Shown one piece after another: positions 9,434 to 20,111 of a stretch of 47,933 bases of DNA. Both the position numbers and the translations under genes were made by a program. The notes beneath the pieces are model-generated. The model saw nothing but the letters and a program-made list of their open reading frames with translations. It was not told where the DNA came from and did no database searches. Within the stretch, counting starts at the first letter, position 1, and each line of letters opens with the position of its first letter. Source of the DNA: Candidatus Omnitrophota bacterium (GTDB lineage Bacteria > Omnitrophota > Gorgyraeia > 2-02-FULL-51-18); NCBI GenBank assembly GCA_016197155.1, contig JACPWF010000012.1, positions 1-47,933 on the forward strand, written 5' to 3'.

Positions 9434-10059
9434 AAAAGAGGACGGCGGTTTTTAAGCGAAAGACCAAAGAAACTGACATCACCGTGTCGGTGAACATCGA
9501 CGGCTCCGGGAAATCGCGTGTCCGCACGGGCATCCGCTTTCTCGACCACATGATCGAGACGCTGGCCAAGCACGGTTTTTTTGACATCGAAGTCAGCGCC
9601 AAGGGTGACCTCGACATCGACTCGCATCACACCAACGAAGACGTGGGCATTTCTCTCGGCGAGGCGTTTAAAAAAGCGCTCGGCGATAAAAAAGGGATCC
9701 GGCGCTTTGCCGATTTTCGGGCGCCGCTCGACGAGGCGCTGGCCGGGGTTCGCGTGAGCGTCGATCTTTCTGGCCGCGGCTCTTTTCACCTCCACACGCA
9801 TCCCCAGACGCGCTGGATCGCGCACCCCGCGCTTCGCGCGAAGCCCAACGACCGGCACTACACGCTGGCCGACGCGAAACATTTTTTGGAGTCTTTCGCC
9901 GGCCACATGGGGATCACCCTGCACGTCGACTGCATTTCCGGTGAACAGCCGCATCACGTGATCGAGTCGGCCTTCAAGTCTCTGGCCAAGGCGCTTGACT
10001 GGGCCACGGCCTTCGACAGCCGGTCAAAGGGCGTCCCCTCGACGAAGGGAAGGCTCTAA
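9430..10059 (+). CDS. hisB: Imidazoleglycerol-phosphate dehydratase
   Basis: TGIRFLDHMIETLAKHGFFDIEV, DIDSHHTNEDVGISLGEA, HHVIESAFKSLAKAL. Confidence 0.97.
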   Translation: MKKRTAVFKRKTKETDITVSVNIDGSGKSRVRTGIRFLDHMIETLAKHGFFDIEVSAKGDLDIDSHHTNEDVGISLGEAFKKALGDKKGIRRFADFRAPLDEALAGVRVSVDLSGRGSFHLHTHPQTRWIAHPALRAKPNDRHYTLADAKHFLESFAGHMGITLHVDCISGEQPHHVIESAFKSLAKALDWATAFDSRSKGVPSTKGRL

Positions 10060-10060
10060 T

Positions 10061-10128
10061 GTCATTGCGAGGAGCGTTAGCGACGAAGCAATCTTTGACA
10101 GAGATTGCTTCGCTTCGCTCGCAATGAC
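10061..10128. repeat. Palindromic interspersed repeat (GTCATTGCGAG...CGAAGCAATCT / AGATTGCTTCGCTTCGCTCGCAATGAC)
   Basis: 11-bp outer and 11-bp inner complementary arms around TTGACAG; same style as the GTCATTGCGAGCGAAGCGAAGCAATCT elements seen in many bacterial genomes. Confidence 0.9.
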
Positions 10129-10129
10129 C

Positions 10130-10738
10130 ATGATTGTTATTGTGGACTATGGGATGGGGAATCTCCGCAGTGTCCAAAAGGCCTTTGAGGCCGAGGGCGC
10201 GCGGGCGCTCGTGACGGGCTCCGCGCGTGAGGCCGAGAAAGCCGAAAAGATTGTCCTGCCCGGCGTCGGGGCGTTCACGCACGCGGTGAGGGAGCTCAAA
10301 GCCCGCGGGCTTTTTGATTTGATTAAGGAAAAAATTTCCTCTGGCACGCCGTATCTCGGGCTGTGCCTGGGGCTCCAGCTTTTATTTTCCCGCAGTGAAG
10401 AGGGGGAAAAGAGAAAGGGGTTCGGCATCATTCCCGGCGAGGTCCGGCGCTTCCGGACGAAACTGAAAATTCCCCACATGGGATGGAACACGCTGGAAAT
10501 CGCTAAAAAAAATTGCCCGCTTTTTAAAGGCGTTGAAGAAAAGGATTATTTTTATTTCGTCCATTCGTTTTACGGCGTGCCGCGCGACCCCTCGTGGATC
10601 GCCGCACGGACACCCTACGGCGCGGATTTTTGTTCGGCGGTGTGGAAGGAAAATATTTTCGCCACGCAGTTTCATCCGGAGAAAAGTCAGGCCGCGGGCC
10701 TGCGGGTCATTAAAAATTTTATCGATTATCGAAATTAA
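10130..10738 (+). CDS. hisH: Imidazole glycerol phosphate synthase, glutaminase subunit HisH
   Basis: MIVIVDYGMGNLRSVQKA, GLCLGLQLLF, ATQFHPEKSQ; alternative in-frame ATG at 10124 inside the repeat. Confidence 0.95.
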   Translation: MIVIVDYGMGNLRSVQKAFEAEGARALVTGSAREAEKAEKIVLPGVGAFTHAVRELKARGLFDLIKEKISSGTPYLGLCLGLQLLFSRSEEGEKRKGFGIIPGEVRRFRTKLKIPHMGWNTLEIAKKNCPLFKGVEEKDYFYFVHSFYGVPRDPSWIAARTPYGADFCSAVWKENIFATQFHPEKSQAAGLRVIKNFIDYRN

Positions 10739-10739
10739 A

Positions 10740-11471
10740 ATGCTCCCCATTCCCGCGATCGATCTGAAAGACGGCAAGGTGGTGAGGCTTCTTCAGGGGG
10801 ATTTCAAAGAGGAAAAAATTTATCCCGCGATGCCCGAGGAAACCGCGCGTCGGTTTGAGGAAGCCGGCGCCTCGCGGATCCACGTGGTTGATCTCGACGG
10901 CGCGCTGGGCGGCGAGCCGAGGAACGCCGCTTCCATTGAAAAAATTTTAAAAAAAACGGCGGCGGCCGTGGAAGTGGGGGGAGGCATCCGCACCCTTGAG
11001 AACATCGGATTTTATCTCGGCATGGGCGCGCGGTGGGTGGTTTTGGGCACGCGCGCCTCGCTCGATTCGGGTTTTTTGCGAGAATCCCTGAAGGAATTCG
11101 GGGAAAAAATCATCGTGGGCATTGACGCCAGGGACGGTCTTGTGGCGACGGACGGCTGGACCAAGGTCACGTCGACGCGGGCGCTTGATTTGGCGAAGTC
11201 GGTCGAGACGCTCGGCGGCCGGACGATTATCTACACGGATATTTCCCGTGACGGAGCGCTGAAAGGCCCAAACTTAAAGGCCATCGGCGATTTGAGCGGC
11301 GAGGTCGCGCTTCAAGTGATTGCCTCGGGCGGCGTGGCTACGCTAGGCGACCTTGAGGCGCTCATGGCGCTCAAGCGGAAAAATTTGACGGGCGTCATTA
11401 TCGGCAAGGCCTTGTACGAGAATAAATTTAAATTGGAAGAGGCGATCAGGACATGCTTGCCAAACGGGTAA
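10740..11471 (+). CDS. hisA: ProFAR isomerase
   Basis: [56 protein letters not shown]. Confidence 0.95.
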   Translation: MLPIPAIDLKDGKVVRLLQGDFKEEKIYPAMPEETARRFEEAGASRIHVVDLDGALGGEPRNAASIEKILKKTAAAVEVGGGIRTLENIGFYLGMGARWVVLGTRASLDSGFLRESLKEFGEKIIVGIDARDGLVATDGWTKVTSTRALDLAKSVETLGGRTIIYTDISRDGALKGPNLKAIGDLSGEVALQVIASGGVATLGDLEALMALKRKNLTGVIIGKALYENKFKLEEAIRTCLPNG

Positions 11472-12244
11472 TCCCTTGCCTGGATGTTAAAGAAGGGCGC
11501 GTCGTGAAAGGCACGCGCTTTCTGAAATTGAAAGACGCGGGCGATCCGGTGGAGTGCGCGGTGTTTTACGACCGCGCGGGCGCGGACGAGCTCGTTTTTC
11601 TCGACATCACGGCCTCGCACGAAAAAAGAAAGATCATGCTGGGCGTCGTGCGGAAAACTGCCGAGAAGGTTTTCATGCCGCTCACCGTGGGCGGCGGCGT
11701 GTCGAGCCTCGGGGACATCCGCGACCTTTTGAGCGCGGGCGCCGACAAGGTCTCCATCAACACGGCCGCCGTGAGGGATCCCGGTTTTATCCGCGAGGCC
11801 TCGGCTCGCTTCGGCGCCCAGTGCATCGTGGCCGCGATCGACGCCCGCCAAAAACCGCCCCGCGCGGGCGCGCCAACAAGCTGGGAGGTGTTCACGCACG
11901 GCGGGAGACGCGCGACGGGGCTCGACGCCGTGCGCTGGGCAAAGCGGGTGGAAACGCTTGGCGCGGGCGAGATTCTTTTGACCAGCATGGACCGCGACGG
12001 CACGCGCTAGGGCTATGACCTCGAGCTCACGCGCCGGATTTCCGGGGCCGTGCGGATTCCCGTCATCGCCTCGGGCGGCGTGGGAAATCTCGGGCACTTG
12101 GCCGACGGATTTTTGAAAGGAAAGGCCGACGCGGTGCTGGCGGCCGGCATTTTTCATTTCAGGGAACACACGGTGGAAGAGGCCAAACGTTATCTTGAAA
12201 AAAGGGGGGTAAGGGTCCGATGGACGACACGTTTGAAAAAATAA
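11453..12244 (+). pseudogene. hisF: Imidazole glycerol phosphate synthase cyclase subunit HisF, interrupted by in-frame TAG at 12008-12010
   Basis: [23 protein letters not shown]...[39 protein letters not shown]...; homology continues in the same frame after TAG to TAA at 12242-12244. Confidence 0.93.
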
Positions 12245-12612
12245 AAGCGCAGATAAAATTTGATTCTCAGGGGCTCATCCCCGCGATCATTCAGGACGCC
12301 AAAACCGGGAAGGTGCTGACACTCTGCTACTTAAACGACGCGGCGCTCAAAGCGACGGTCGAAAGCGGTTTTATTTACGTGTTTCGCCGCTCGCAGAACA
12401 AGCTCATGAAAAAAGGCGAGACCTCGGGCCACACGCAGGCCGTGCGCGAGCTCCGCGTGGACTGCGAGGGCAAGTCGCTTTTATTTTTGATCGATCAGAA
12501 AGTGGCGGGCTGTCACAAGGGTTATTTCAGCTGTTATTTCGAAAAAGTGGAGAAGGACGGATCGCGAAAGATCACGGAAGGGCGTGTGTTTGATCCGGAT
12601 AAAGTCTATTGA
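12220..12612 (+). CDS. hisI: Phosphoribosyl-AMP cyclohydrolase (no HisE fusion)
   Basis: [37 protein letters not shown]-like ([19 protein letters not shown]), [26 protein letters not shown]. Confidence 0.93.
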   Translation: MDDTFEKIKAQIKFDSQGLIPAIIQDAKTGKVLTLCYLNDAALKATVESGFIYVFRRSQNKLMKKGETSGHTQAVRELRVDCEGKSLLFLIDQKVAGCHKGYFSCYFEKVEKDGSRKITEGRVFDPDKVY

Positions 12613-12643
12613 GCGAAAAACTATCGGCGGGTGACGCAGATAA

Positions 12644-14143
12644 ATGATGGATATTTTCCCGAATAAAAAAGAATTTTTAAAATTGGCCCGGAAATCCAAT
12701 CTGATTCCGGTGTGCCGCGAGGTGCTCGCCGATCTGGAGACGCCGGTGTCGCTGTTTCTCAAGATCGGCGGCGGGCCTTATTCGTATCTTCTCGAATCGG
12801 CGGAGGGCCCCGAGAAAATCGCGCGCTATTCTTTTTTGGCCGGCGCGCCGTCGCTGGTGTTTAAGGCAAAAGGCCGTCGGATCACGATCACCGGGCCGGA
12901 CGGGAAAGAGCGGGCCTTTGAGACGCGCCGCGATCCCTTGGCGGAGCTTGAGAAAATTTTGAGCCGTTTTAAACAGGCGCGGGTGCCGAATCTCGCGCCT
13001 TTCTCGGGCGGCGCGGTGGGGTATCTCGGCTACGACACGGTGCGTTTCATTGAAAAAATTCCGGACAAAAATAAGGACGCGCTCGGCATTCCCGACGCGC
13101 TTTTTATTTTCACCGACACGCTGTTCGCGTTTGACCATGCCCAAAAAAAGATCCAGATTGTTTGCAACGTGTTTTTGGACCGTTTCCAAAATGCCGAAGA
13201 GGCCTACGCGCACGCCGAGGAAAAAATAAACGCGGAAGTGAAGCGTCTGGGACTGCCCATCGCCGCTCGGAGCGAGGCCGGCGTTTCAAAAGGAAAGGGC
13301 CCTTTAAAATTTCGCTCCAATTTCACGCGGGCCGGTTTTGAAAAAATCGTGCGGCGCGCCAAGACTTTCATTAAAAAGGGCGACATCATTCAGGTGGTGC
13401 TGTCGCAGGCCTTCCGGACGGATGTGCGCTCGGAACCGTTTCGGATCTACCGCGCGCTTCGGTCGATCAACCCGTCGCCCTACCTGTTTTACCTGGATGG
13501 CGGGGATTTTCATGTGGTGGGATCGTCGCCGGAGGTGCACGTGCGCTGTGAGGGCTGGAAGGCGCTTTTGCGGCCGATCGCGGGCACGCGGCGCCGCGGG
13601 AAGGATCCGAGGGAGGACGCGGCGCTCGAAAAAGAACTTCTCGCCGACCCCAAGGAGCGCGCGGAACACCTGATGCTCGTCGATCTCGGACGCAATGACC
13701 TGGGCCGCGTGTGCGAGTACCGGTCGGTCAATGTTCCGGAGTTCATGACCATCGAACGGTATTCGCACGTGATGCACATGGTGAGCCGCGTCGAGGGAAA
13801 TTTAAGAAAGGACAAATCCCTTTTCGATTTGTTGCGCGCGACGTTTCCGGCCGGAACGATTTCCGGCGCGCCGAAGGTGCGCGCGATGGAGATCATCGAC
13901 GAGCTTGAGAATCAGAGGCGCGGGTTTTATTCGGGGGTCGTCGGTTATTTCAGTTATTCGGGAAATCTGGACTCGTGCATCGCCATCCGGACGATTTTGG
14001 TGAAGGACGGCGCGGCCGTGGTGCAGGCGGGCGCGGGGATCGTCGCGGATTCGATCCCCAAAAGGGAATACGACGAAACGGTGAACAAGGCCAAGGCGCT
14101 TTTGAAGGCGATTGAGCGGGCGGAAGGCGGGGCGGAGCCATGA
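12644..14143 (+). CDS. trpE: Anthranilate synthase component I
   Basis: [88 protein letters not shown]. Confidence 0.96.
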   Translation: MMDIFPNKKEFLKLARKSNLIPVCREVLADLETPVSLFLKIGGGPYSYLLESAEGPEKIARYSFLAGAPSLVFKAKGRRITITGPDGKERAFETRRDPLAELEKILSRFKQARVPNLAPFSGGAVGYLGYDTVRFIEKIPDKNKDALGIPDALFIFTDTLFAFDHAQKKIQIVCNVFLDRFQNAEEAYAHAEEKINAEVKRLGLPIAARSEAGVSKGKGPLKFRSNFTRAGFEKIVRRAKTFIKKGDIIQVVLSQAFRTDVRSEPFRIYRALRSINPSPYLFYLDGGDFHVVGSSPEVHVRCEGWKALLRPIAGTRRRGKDPREDAALEKELLADPKERAEHLMLVDLGRNDLGRVCEYRSVNVPEFMTIERYSHVMHMVSRVEGNLRKDKSLFDLLRATFPAGTISGAPKVRAMEIIDELENQRRGFYSGVVGYFSYSGNLDSCIAIRTILVKDGAAVVQAGAGIVADSIPKREYDETVNKAKALLKAIERAEGGAEP

Positions 14144-14712
14144 TTTTAATGATTGATAATTACGATTCCTTCACCTACAACCTCGTTCAATATCTCGGCG
14201 AGATGGGCGAGGAGCTGAAAGTTTTCCGGAATGACGCGCTCACGGTGGACGCGATCAAAAAATTAAAACCCAGCCGCATCGTGATCTCACCCGGGCCGGG
14301 CAGTCCCAAAGACGCGGGGATCTCAAAAAAAGTGATACAGATTTTGGGGCCGAAGATCCCGGTGCTCGGCGTGTGCCTGGGCCATCAATGCATCGGCGAA
14401 GTTTTCGGCGGCCGGGTGATCGGCGCCAAAACGCTCATGCACGGAAAGACGTCTCAAATCCACCACGACGGCAAGGGCATTTTTAAAAATATCGACAACC
14501 CGTTCGTGGCGACGCGCTACCACTCGCTGATCGTCGAGCGCAAAACCCTGCCGAAGACGCTCGCGATCACCGCCGAGACGAAAGAAAAGGAAATCATGGG
14601 CCTGGCGCATAAAAAATTTCCCATTTTCGGCGTGCAGTTTCACCCCGAGTCGATCCTGACGCAGTCGGGAAAAGAAATTTTACGCAATTTTCTGAAAATG
14701 ACCCGCGCATGA
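14140..14712 (+). CDS. trpG: Anthranilate synthase component II (glutaminase)
   Basis: [44 protein letters not shown]. Confidence 0.96.
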   Translation: MILMIDNYDSFTYNLVQYLGEMGEELKVFRNDALTVDAIKKLKPSRIVISPGPGSPKDAGISKKVIQILGPKIPVLGVCLGHQCIGEVFGGRVIGAKTLMHGKTSQIHHDGKGIFKNIDNPFVATRYHSLIVERKTLPKTLAITAETKEKEIMGLAHKKFPIFGVQFHPESILTQSGKEILRNFLKMTRA

Positions 14713-15716
14713 ACCCAAAACCCCTCGACCCTTCGCGGATGACCGAGGCGATGGAGACGATCGTCTCCGGCCGCGCGGAGGACGCCGCGATCGAGGCGTT
14801 TCTTCTGGGCCTCAGGGCAAAAGGGGAGACCGCCGAAGAGGTGACGGCCGCCGCGCGCGTGATGCGCGCGCACAGTCTCAAGCTCACGAAAAGCTATCCC
14901 GATCTCGTGGACACCTGCGGGACCGGCGGGGACGCCAGGCACACTTTTAACGTCTCCACGCTCGCGGCGATCACGGCCGCCGCGGCGGGTGTCCGCATCG
15001 GCAAACACGGGAACCGCGCGGTCTCAAGCGTCTGCGGGAGCGCGGATCTCCTCGAGGCCTTGGGGATGCCGATCGATCTGACCGTGCCGGCGATTGAGCG
15101 CCTGATCGACGAGACGGGTTTCGGTTTTTTCTTTGCGCCGAAGTTTCATCCGGCGACGCGTTTCGCGATGCCCGCGCGGAAGCGGATCCGGGGCAAGACG
15201 ATTTTCAATATTTTGGGGCCGCTCTCGAATCCCGCGGGGGCGGGCATTCAACTGCTCGGCGTTTATGAGGAAAGGCTCGTCGAACTTTTGGCGAGGGCAC
15301 TGCTTCAGCTTGGCACCCGCCGCGCGCTCGTCGTTCACGGAAAGGACGGGCTCGATGAAATCACTCTCTGTGATGAAACGCTGATCGCTGAGGTGAGAGA
15401 GGGAAAGATTGAGCGGCGCGCGCTTTCGCCGGAGGATTGCGGCTTAAAAAGGGCGGCCCTTTCGGATTTCACGGTCTCTTCAAAAGAGGAATGCGCCGAG
15501 ACGGCCCTTCAAATTTTGAAGGGAGGCAAAGGGCCAAAAAGCGATCTCGTGAACCTGAACGCGGGCGCGGCGCTTTATCTGGCGGGCAAGGCGCGCTCGA
15601 TAAAGGAAGGCGTGGAGGCGGCGGTGAAAATATCGGCAAGCGGCGCGCCCTTTCGGAAGTTGGAAGCCATCATCGGTTCCGCCAAAAAAGCGCTCGCGGA
15701 AAGTCTGTCAAAATGA
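14709..15716 (+). CDS. trpD: Anthranilate phosphoribosyltransferase
   Basis: [64 protein letters not shown]. Confidence 0.97.
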   Translation: MNPKPLDPSRMTEAMETIVSGRAEDAAIEAFLLGLRAKGETAEEVTAAARVMRAHSLKLTKSYPDLVDTCGTGGDARHTFNVSTLAAITAAAAGVRIGKHGNRAVSSVCGSADLLEALGMPIDLTVPAIERLIDETGFGFFFAPKFHPATRFAMPARKRIRGKTIFNILGPLSNPAGAGIQLLGVYEERLVELLARALLQLGTRRALVVHGKDGLDEITLCDETLIAEVREGKIERRALSPEDCGLKRAALSDFTVSSKEECAETALQILKGGKGPKSDLVNLNAGAALYLAGKARSIKEGVEAAVKISASGAPFRKLEAIIGSAKKALAESLSK

Positions 15717-16495
15717 TCCTCGACGAAATCGTCCGGCATAAAAAACAGGAGATCGACTCGCTCAAAAAAAGACAGCCGCTCTCCGTCCTGCGAAAGGCCG
15801 CCGCGCGATTCCCTAAAAAAGCGCCGGTATTTCTCGAGGCCTTAAAAGCGCGCCGCGCGACGGCCGTGATCGCCGAGATGAAGAGACGCTCGCCGTCGAA
15901 GGGTCTCCTGCGGCGGGATTTTAATCCGGTCCTCATCGCGCAGTCCTACGCGCGCGCGGGGGCCTCGGCCCTGTCCGTTTTGACGGACGAGCGCTTTTTT
16001 GGCGGGTCGACGGGAGATCTCGAGGCCGTGCGCCGCGTTGTGAACCGGCCCATTTTAAGAAAAGATTTTATCTTGGATGAGATCCAGGTCTATGAGTCCA
16101 AACTCATCGGGGCGGACGCGATCCTGCTCATCGCGGCGATTTTGTCATTGTCACAATTAAAAAAATTGAGCCGTCTCGCGCAAGGCCTGGGACTCGACGC
16201 GCTTTTGGAAATTCATTCCGAGGCGGATCTGAAAAAAATTCTGCCGCTTAAGGCCCCGTGGGTGGGCATCAATAACCGCGATCTCGAAACGTTTCGGGTC
16301 GACATCCAAACGACGGCGCGCCTGGCCGGGAAACTTCCGCGCGGCACGTTTGTCGTGTCGGAGAGCGGGATTCAAAATCACGGCGATTTCGTTTATCTCA
16401 GCCGCCGCGGGGCGGATGCGGTGTTGGTGGGCGAGAGCCTGATGAGAGAGCGCGATTGCGGAGAGGCGCTTTTGCGTCTTTTGGGTAAGGTCTAG
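15713..16495 (+). CDS. trpC: Indole-3-glycerol phosphate synthase
   Basis: VIAEMKRRSPSKGLLRRDFNPV, SALSVLTDERFFGGS, VGINNRDLETF, VSESGI; true start ATG 15713. Confidence 0.96.
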   Translation: MILDEIVRHKKQEIDSLKKRQPLSVLRKAAARFPKKAPVFLEALKARRATAVIAEMKRRSPSKGLLRRDFNPVLIAQSYARAGASALSVLTDERFFGGSTGDLEAVRRVVNRPILRKDFILDEIQVYESKLIGADAILLIAAILSLSQLKKLSRLAQGLGLDALLEIHSEADLKKILPLKAPWVGINNRDLETFRVDIQTTARLAGKLPRGTFVVSESGIQNHGDFVYLSRRGADAVLVGESLMRERDCGEALLRLLGKV

Positions 16496-16497
16496 AA

Positions 16498-17109
16498 ATG
16501 GTGCGCGTCAAAATTTGTGGGATCACGAATTTGGAGGACGCGCAGACCGCGCTCGATGCCGGAGCCGACGCGATTGGTTTCGTGTTCGCGCCGAGCGCGC
16601 GCCGCGTCACCCCGCGCGAAGCCGGGAGGATCGCGCGGGCCGTCGGCCCCTGGATTTCCACCGTCGGCGTTTTTGTGGATGAAAAAATTGAAACCCTGCG
16701 GAAAATTGCCGAGGCCTGCCGGCTTTCCGCCGTACAGCTCCACGGAAATGAAAATAAGGACTATCTTAAAGCGCCCGCATCTTTTAAAATAATTAAGGCG
16801 TTTCGCGTGGCCGACCGGCGCGATTTTAAAGGCGTCGCGAATTTTCCGGCCGACGCGTTTTTATTCGACACTAAAATCAAAGACCGCCGCGGCGGCACGG
16901 GTGTGCGTTTTGATTGGAAACTTTTAAAAGGAAAAAAATGGGCGCGGCCCGCGGTCATCTCCGGCGGGTTGACGCCGGAAAACGTGGGGACGGTCGTCCG
17001 GCTTTTGGCGCCTTATGGAGTGGACGTCTCGAGCGGAGTGGAGGGTTCGCCGGGGAAAAAGGACGGGCGGCTCGTGAGGGCATTCATTAAAAATGCAAAA
17101 AATGCGTAG
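16498..17109 (+). CDS. trpF: Phosphoribosylanthranilate isomerase
   Basis: [60 protein letters not shown]. Confidence 0.96.
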   Translation: MVRVKICGITNLEDAQTALDAGADAIGFVFAPSARRVTPREAGRIARAVGPWISTVGVFVDEKIETLRKIAEACRLSAVQLHGNENKDYLKAPASFKIIKAFRVADRRDFKGVANFPADAFLFDTKIKDRRGGTGVRFDWKLLKGKKWARPAVISGGLTPENVGTVVRLLAPYGVDVSSGVEGSPGKKDGRLVRAFIKNAKNA

Positions 17110-18307
17110 ATTCAAATTAACCGGCTTACCGGACTCCGGCGGCCATTTCGGCCCGTACGGCGGGAAGTTTGTGCCGGAGACGCTCATGACCGCGCTCGAG
17201 GAGCTCGAGGAGGCCTACCGTTCGGCCAAAAAAGATCCGCGCTTCAAAAAAGAGCTTCGGTTTTATCTCGGGAATTTCGCGGGGCGGCCGACGCCGCTCA
17301 CCGAGGCCAAAAGGCTCGGGAAAATTTTGGGCGTGCGGCATTTATTTCTGAAAAGGGAGGACCTCCTTCACACGGGCGCCCACAAAATCAACAACACCCT
17401 CGGCCAGGTTTTGTTGACGGTCCGAATGGGCAAGAAGCGCGTGATCGCCGAGACGGGCGCGGGCCAGCACGGCGTCGCGACGGCCACGGTCTCGGCGCTC
17501 TTTGGCATCCCCTGCGAGGTGTACATGGGCGAGGAGGACATTCATCGCCAGGCGCTCAATGTGTTTCGCATGAAACTTTTGGGCGCGCGCGTCATTTCCG
17601 TGAAAACGGGTTCCCAAACTTTGAAAGACGCGGTGAACGAGGCCATCCGCGACTGGGTGACAAACGTGCGCGACACGCATTACATCATCGGCTCGGTGAT
17701 CGGCCCGCACCCGTATCCGGAGATGGTGCGTGATTTCCAGTGCGTGATCGGCAGGGAGACGCGCGCGGATTTAAAAAAAATCGGCCTCGGGGATCCGGAA
17801 TATCTCGTGGCCTGCGTGGGCGGCGGGTCCAACAGCATCGGTCTTTTTCATCCTTTTCTAAAAAGCCGCTCAAAGATGATCGGGGTCGAGGCGGCGGGCC
17901 TGGGGCTTCACACCGCCCAACACGCCGCGGCGCTGACGCTCGGGACCACGGGCGTTCTGCACGGATCGAAAAGTCGGGTGCTTCAAAATAAAGACGGCCA
18001 GATCGACCTTGCCCATTCGATCTCGGCGGGCCTGGATTATCCCGGGGTGGGTCCGGAACACGCGTATCTTAAGATGGCCGGCCGCGCGGAGTACGTGGCG
18101 GCGACGGACGCGGAGGCCCTTTTGGGCGTGAAGGCGCTGAGCCAAAATGAGGGGATCATCCCGGCGCTTGAGCCCGCGCACGCGATCGGTTACCTTTTAA
18201 AACACAGAGGCCGTTTCAAAAAATCCGACACGATTGTTTTGTGCCTGTCCGGCCGCGGGGACAAGGATGTCGAACAGATTTCAAAGGCATTGAATGAACC
18301 GGATTAG
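17093..18307 (+). CDS. trpB: Tryptophan synthase beta chain
   Basis: [61 protein letters not shown]. Confidence 0.98.
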   Translation: MQKMRRFKLTGLPDSGGHFGPYGGKFVPETLMTALEELEEAYRSAKKDPRFKKELRFYLGNFAGRPTPLTEAKRLGKILGVRHLFLKREDLLHTGAHKINNTLGQVLLTVRMGKKRVIAETGAGQHGVATATVSALFGIPCEVYMGEEDIHRQALNVFRMKLLGARVISVKTGSQTLKDAVNEAIRDWVTNVRDTHYIIGSVIGPHPYPEMVRDFQCVIGRETRADLKKIGLGDPEYLVACVGGGSNSIGLFHPFLKSRSKMIGVEAAGLGLHTAQHAAALTLGTTGVLHGSKSRVLQNKDGQIDLAHSISAGLDYPGVGPEHAYLKMAGRAEYVAATDAEALLGVKALSQNEGIIPALEPAHAIGYLLKHRGRFKKSDTIVLCLSGRGDKDVEQISKALNEPD

Positions 18308-19094
18308 AGAAAAGTTTTTGGACTTAAAGAAAAAACGCGGGAAGGCGCTCATTTTTTATATGACCGCCGGCGACCCGAGCCTGGCGGCCAATCAAGCCCT
18401 CATCCCGTTTTTGGAAAAAGAAGGCGCGGACCTGATCGAGCTCGGCGTCCCATTTTCCGACCCGCTCGCGGACGGTCCCGTGATCCAGGCCGCTTCCCAG
18501 CGCGCGCTAAAGCGCGGCACCACCCTTCCCAAAATTCTCACGCTCGTCCGAAACGTCAGAAAAAAATCCCAAATCCCCGTTCTCCTCATGAGCTACTTGA
18601 ATCCTCTCATGCAGTACGGTTACGAACGTTTCGCCAAAGACGCGAAGGCCGCCGGCGTGGACGGCGTCATCGTTCCCGACTTGCCGCCCGAAGAAGAAAG
18701 GGTTTTTGTGCGCGCGCTTAAAGGAAAAAAATTGGATCTGGTTTATCTCCTGGCGCCGACCACGGGCCCCGCGCGGCGGAGGGTCATCGCGAAGGCCTCC
18801 TCGGGATTTATTTATTACGTTTCGGTGACGGGCGTCACGGGCGCGCGGCGGCAAATTTCTCCGTCTCTTCGCCCGGACTTGTCGGCGGCCAAAAAGGCCT
18901 CGCGCCTACCCCTGTGCGTGGGATTCGGGATCGCCACACCCGGGCAGGCAAAGGCCGCCGCGGCCGGCGCGGACGGCGTCATTATCGGAAGCGCCCTTGT
19001 CCGCGCACTTGAAAAAAATTCTAAAATGAGTCACGGGCTTTTCGCCAAAAAATTCGCGGCGCCCTTCGCCCGCGCGCTCGGGAAGGCCGTTTAA
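18294..19094 (+). CDS. trpA: Tryptophan synthase alpha chain
   Basis: [58 protein letters not shown]. Confidence 0.97.
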   Translation: MNRIREKFLDLKKKRGKALIFYMTAGDPSLAANQALIPFLEKEGADLIELGVPFSDPLADGPVIQAASQRALKRGTTLPKILTLVRNVRKKSQIPVLLMSYLNPLMQYGYERFAKDAKAAGVDGVIVPDLPPEEERVFVRALKGKKLDLVYLLAPTTGPARRRVIAKASSGFIYYVSVTGVTGARRQISPSLRPDLSAAKKASRLPLCVGFGIATPGQAKAAAAGADGVIIGSALVRALEKNSKMSHGLFAKKFAAPFARALGKAV

Positions 19095-20111
19095 ATGGTC
19101 GCGGTGATCCTGGCCGGCGGAAAGGGCGAGCGGTTTTGGCCGGTGACCCATGAAAAATTCCCGAAGTACCGCATCCGCATCGACAACAAGGAATCGCTTC
19201 TTCAGAAAACCTATAACCGCCTCTCCAAAATTTACGACCGGCGGGACATTTATGTCGTGACGACGCGGTCCCATCGGGCGATCATCCTGGAGGAACTAAA
19301 AAAACTCCGCCCGGACCGGGTTTTCATCGAGCCCTCGCGCAACAACACCGCCCCCGCGATTTTTTTGTCCCTGGCGCTCCTTGAAAAAAAATACGGCCCG
19401 AGCGAGGCGGTGTCGTTTTTTCCGGCGGATCAGCTCATTCAAAACGAGAGTTTTTTTAAAAAAACGATCCAAGGCGCGGCGGCTCTCGCAAAGGAGAAAA
19501 GATTTCTCGTGACCATCGGCGTGCGGCCGCTCTTTCCCGCGACGGGGTACGGGTACATTGAAAAGGGCGCGCCGATTTCGGGCGCGGCCTCGGGCTACCG
19601 GGTCCGCCGTTTTGTCGAGAAGCCAAGCCGTGAAAAAGCCGCCCGTTATTTGAAGAGCAAAAATTTTCTCTGGAACGCCGGGATTTTCACCTGGCGGATA
19701 GACGTTTTTCGGGAGGCGATGAAAAAATTCGCCCCCGCGTTTGGCGCGAACCTGGATTTGAAGCATTTGGAGGCGAGCTACCGCAAACTGCCAAAGATTT
19801 CCATTGATTACGCGCTGATGGAAAAAGCGGACAATGTCGCCGTCTGCCAGACCCAAATGGATTGGTGCGACATGGGAAACTGGGACGTGTTTTTCGAGAA
19901 GTCGCGCGCGGCCGCGCGCGGCGCGGGCGGGGGCCCCTTTTACCGCCACGGGACGCGGAATTCCTTTTTTATCAACCATCACCATAAGCCGATCGTCGCG
20001 CTGGGCGTGGAGGATTTGATCGTCGTCCAAACCCGGAGGGGCACTCTCATCTGCAAAAAAGGCCGCGCGGAAGAGGCGGCCCTTTTATTCAAAAAATTGA
20101 GCACTCCGTGA
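19095..20111 (+). CDS. Mannose-1-phosphate guanylyltransferase-like nucleotidyltransferase
   Basis: VILAGGKGERFWPVTHEKFPK, EPSRNNTAPAIFLSLALL, FPADQLI, GYGYIEKG, FVEKPSREKA, WNAGIFTWR. Confidence 0.82.
   Translation: MVAVILAGGKGERFWPVTHEKFPKYRIRIDNKESLLQKTYNRLSKIYDRRDIYVVTTRSHRAIILEELKKLRPDRVFIEPSRNNTAPAIFLSLALLEKKYGPSEAVSFFPADQLIQNESFFKKTIQGAAALAKEKRFLVTIGVRPLFPATGYGYIEKGAPISGAASGYRVRRFVEKPSREKAARYLKSKNFLWNAGIFTWRIDVFREAMKKFAPAFGANLDLKHLEASYRKLPKISIDYALMEKADNVAVCQTQMDWCDMGNWDVFFEKSRAAARGAGGGPFYRHGTRNSFFINHHHKPIVALGVEDLIVVQTRRGTLICKKGRAEEAALLFKKLSTP

Noticed and set aside
12008-12010. Genome-wide amber recoding (pyrrolysine or similar) as explanation for the hisF TAG
   Set aside because: TAG terminates several other genes here at the expected C-termini (recA, trpC, trpF, trpB, rpe, uvrB, groES), and no suppressor tRNA or Pyl genes are visible in the window.
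12613-12643. trp leader peptide/attenuator before trpE
   Set aside because: Gap is only 31 nt, with no Trp-codon-rich leader ORF and no terminator hairpin.
15437-15712. Upstream extension of the trpC frame
   Set aside because: Overlaps trpD; TrpC homology begins at [17 protein letters not shown] (15713).
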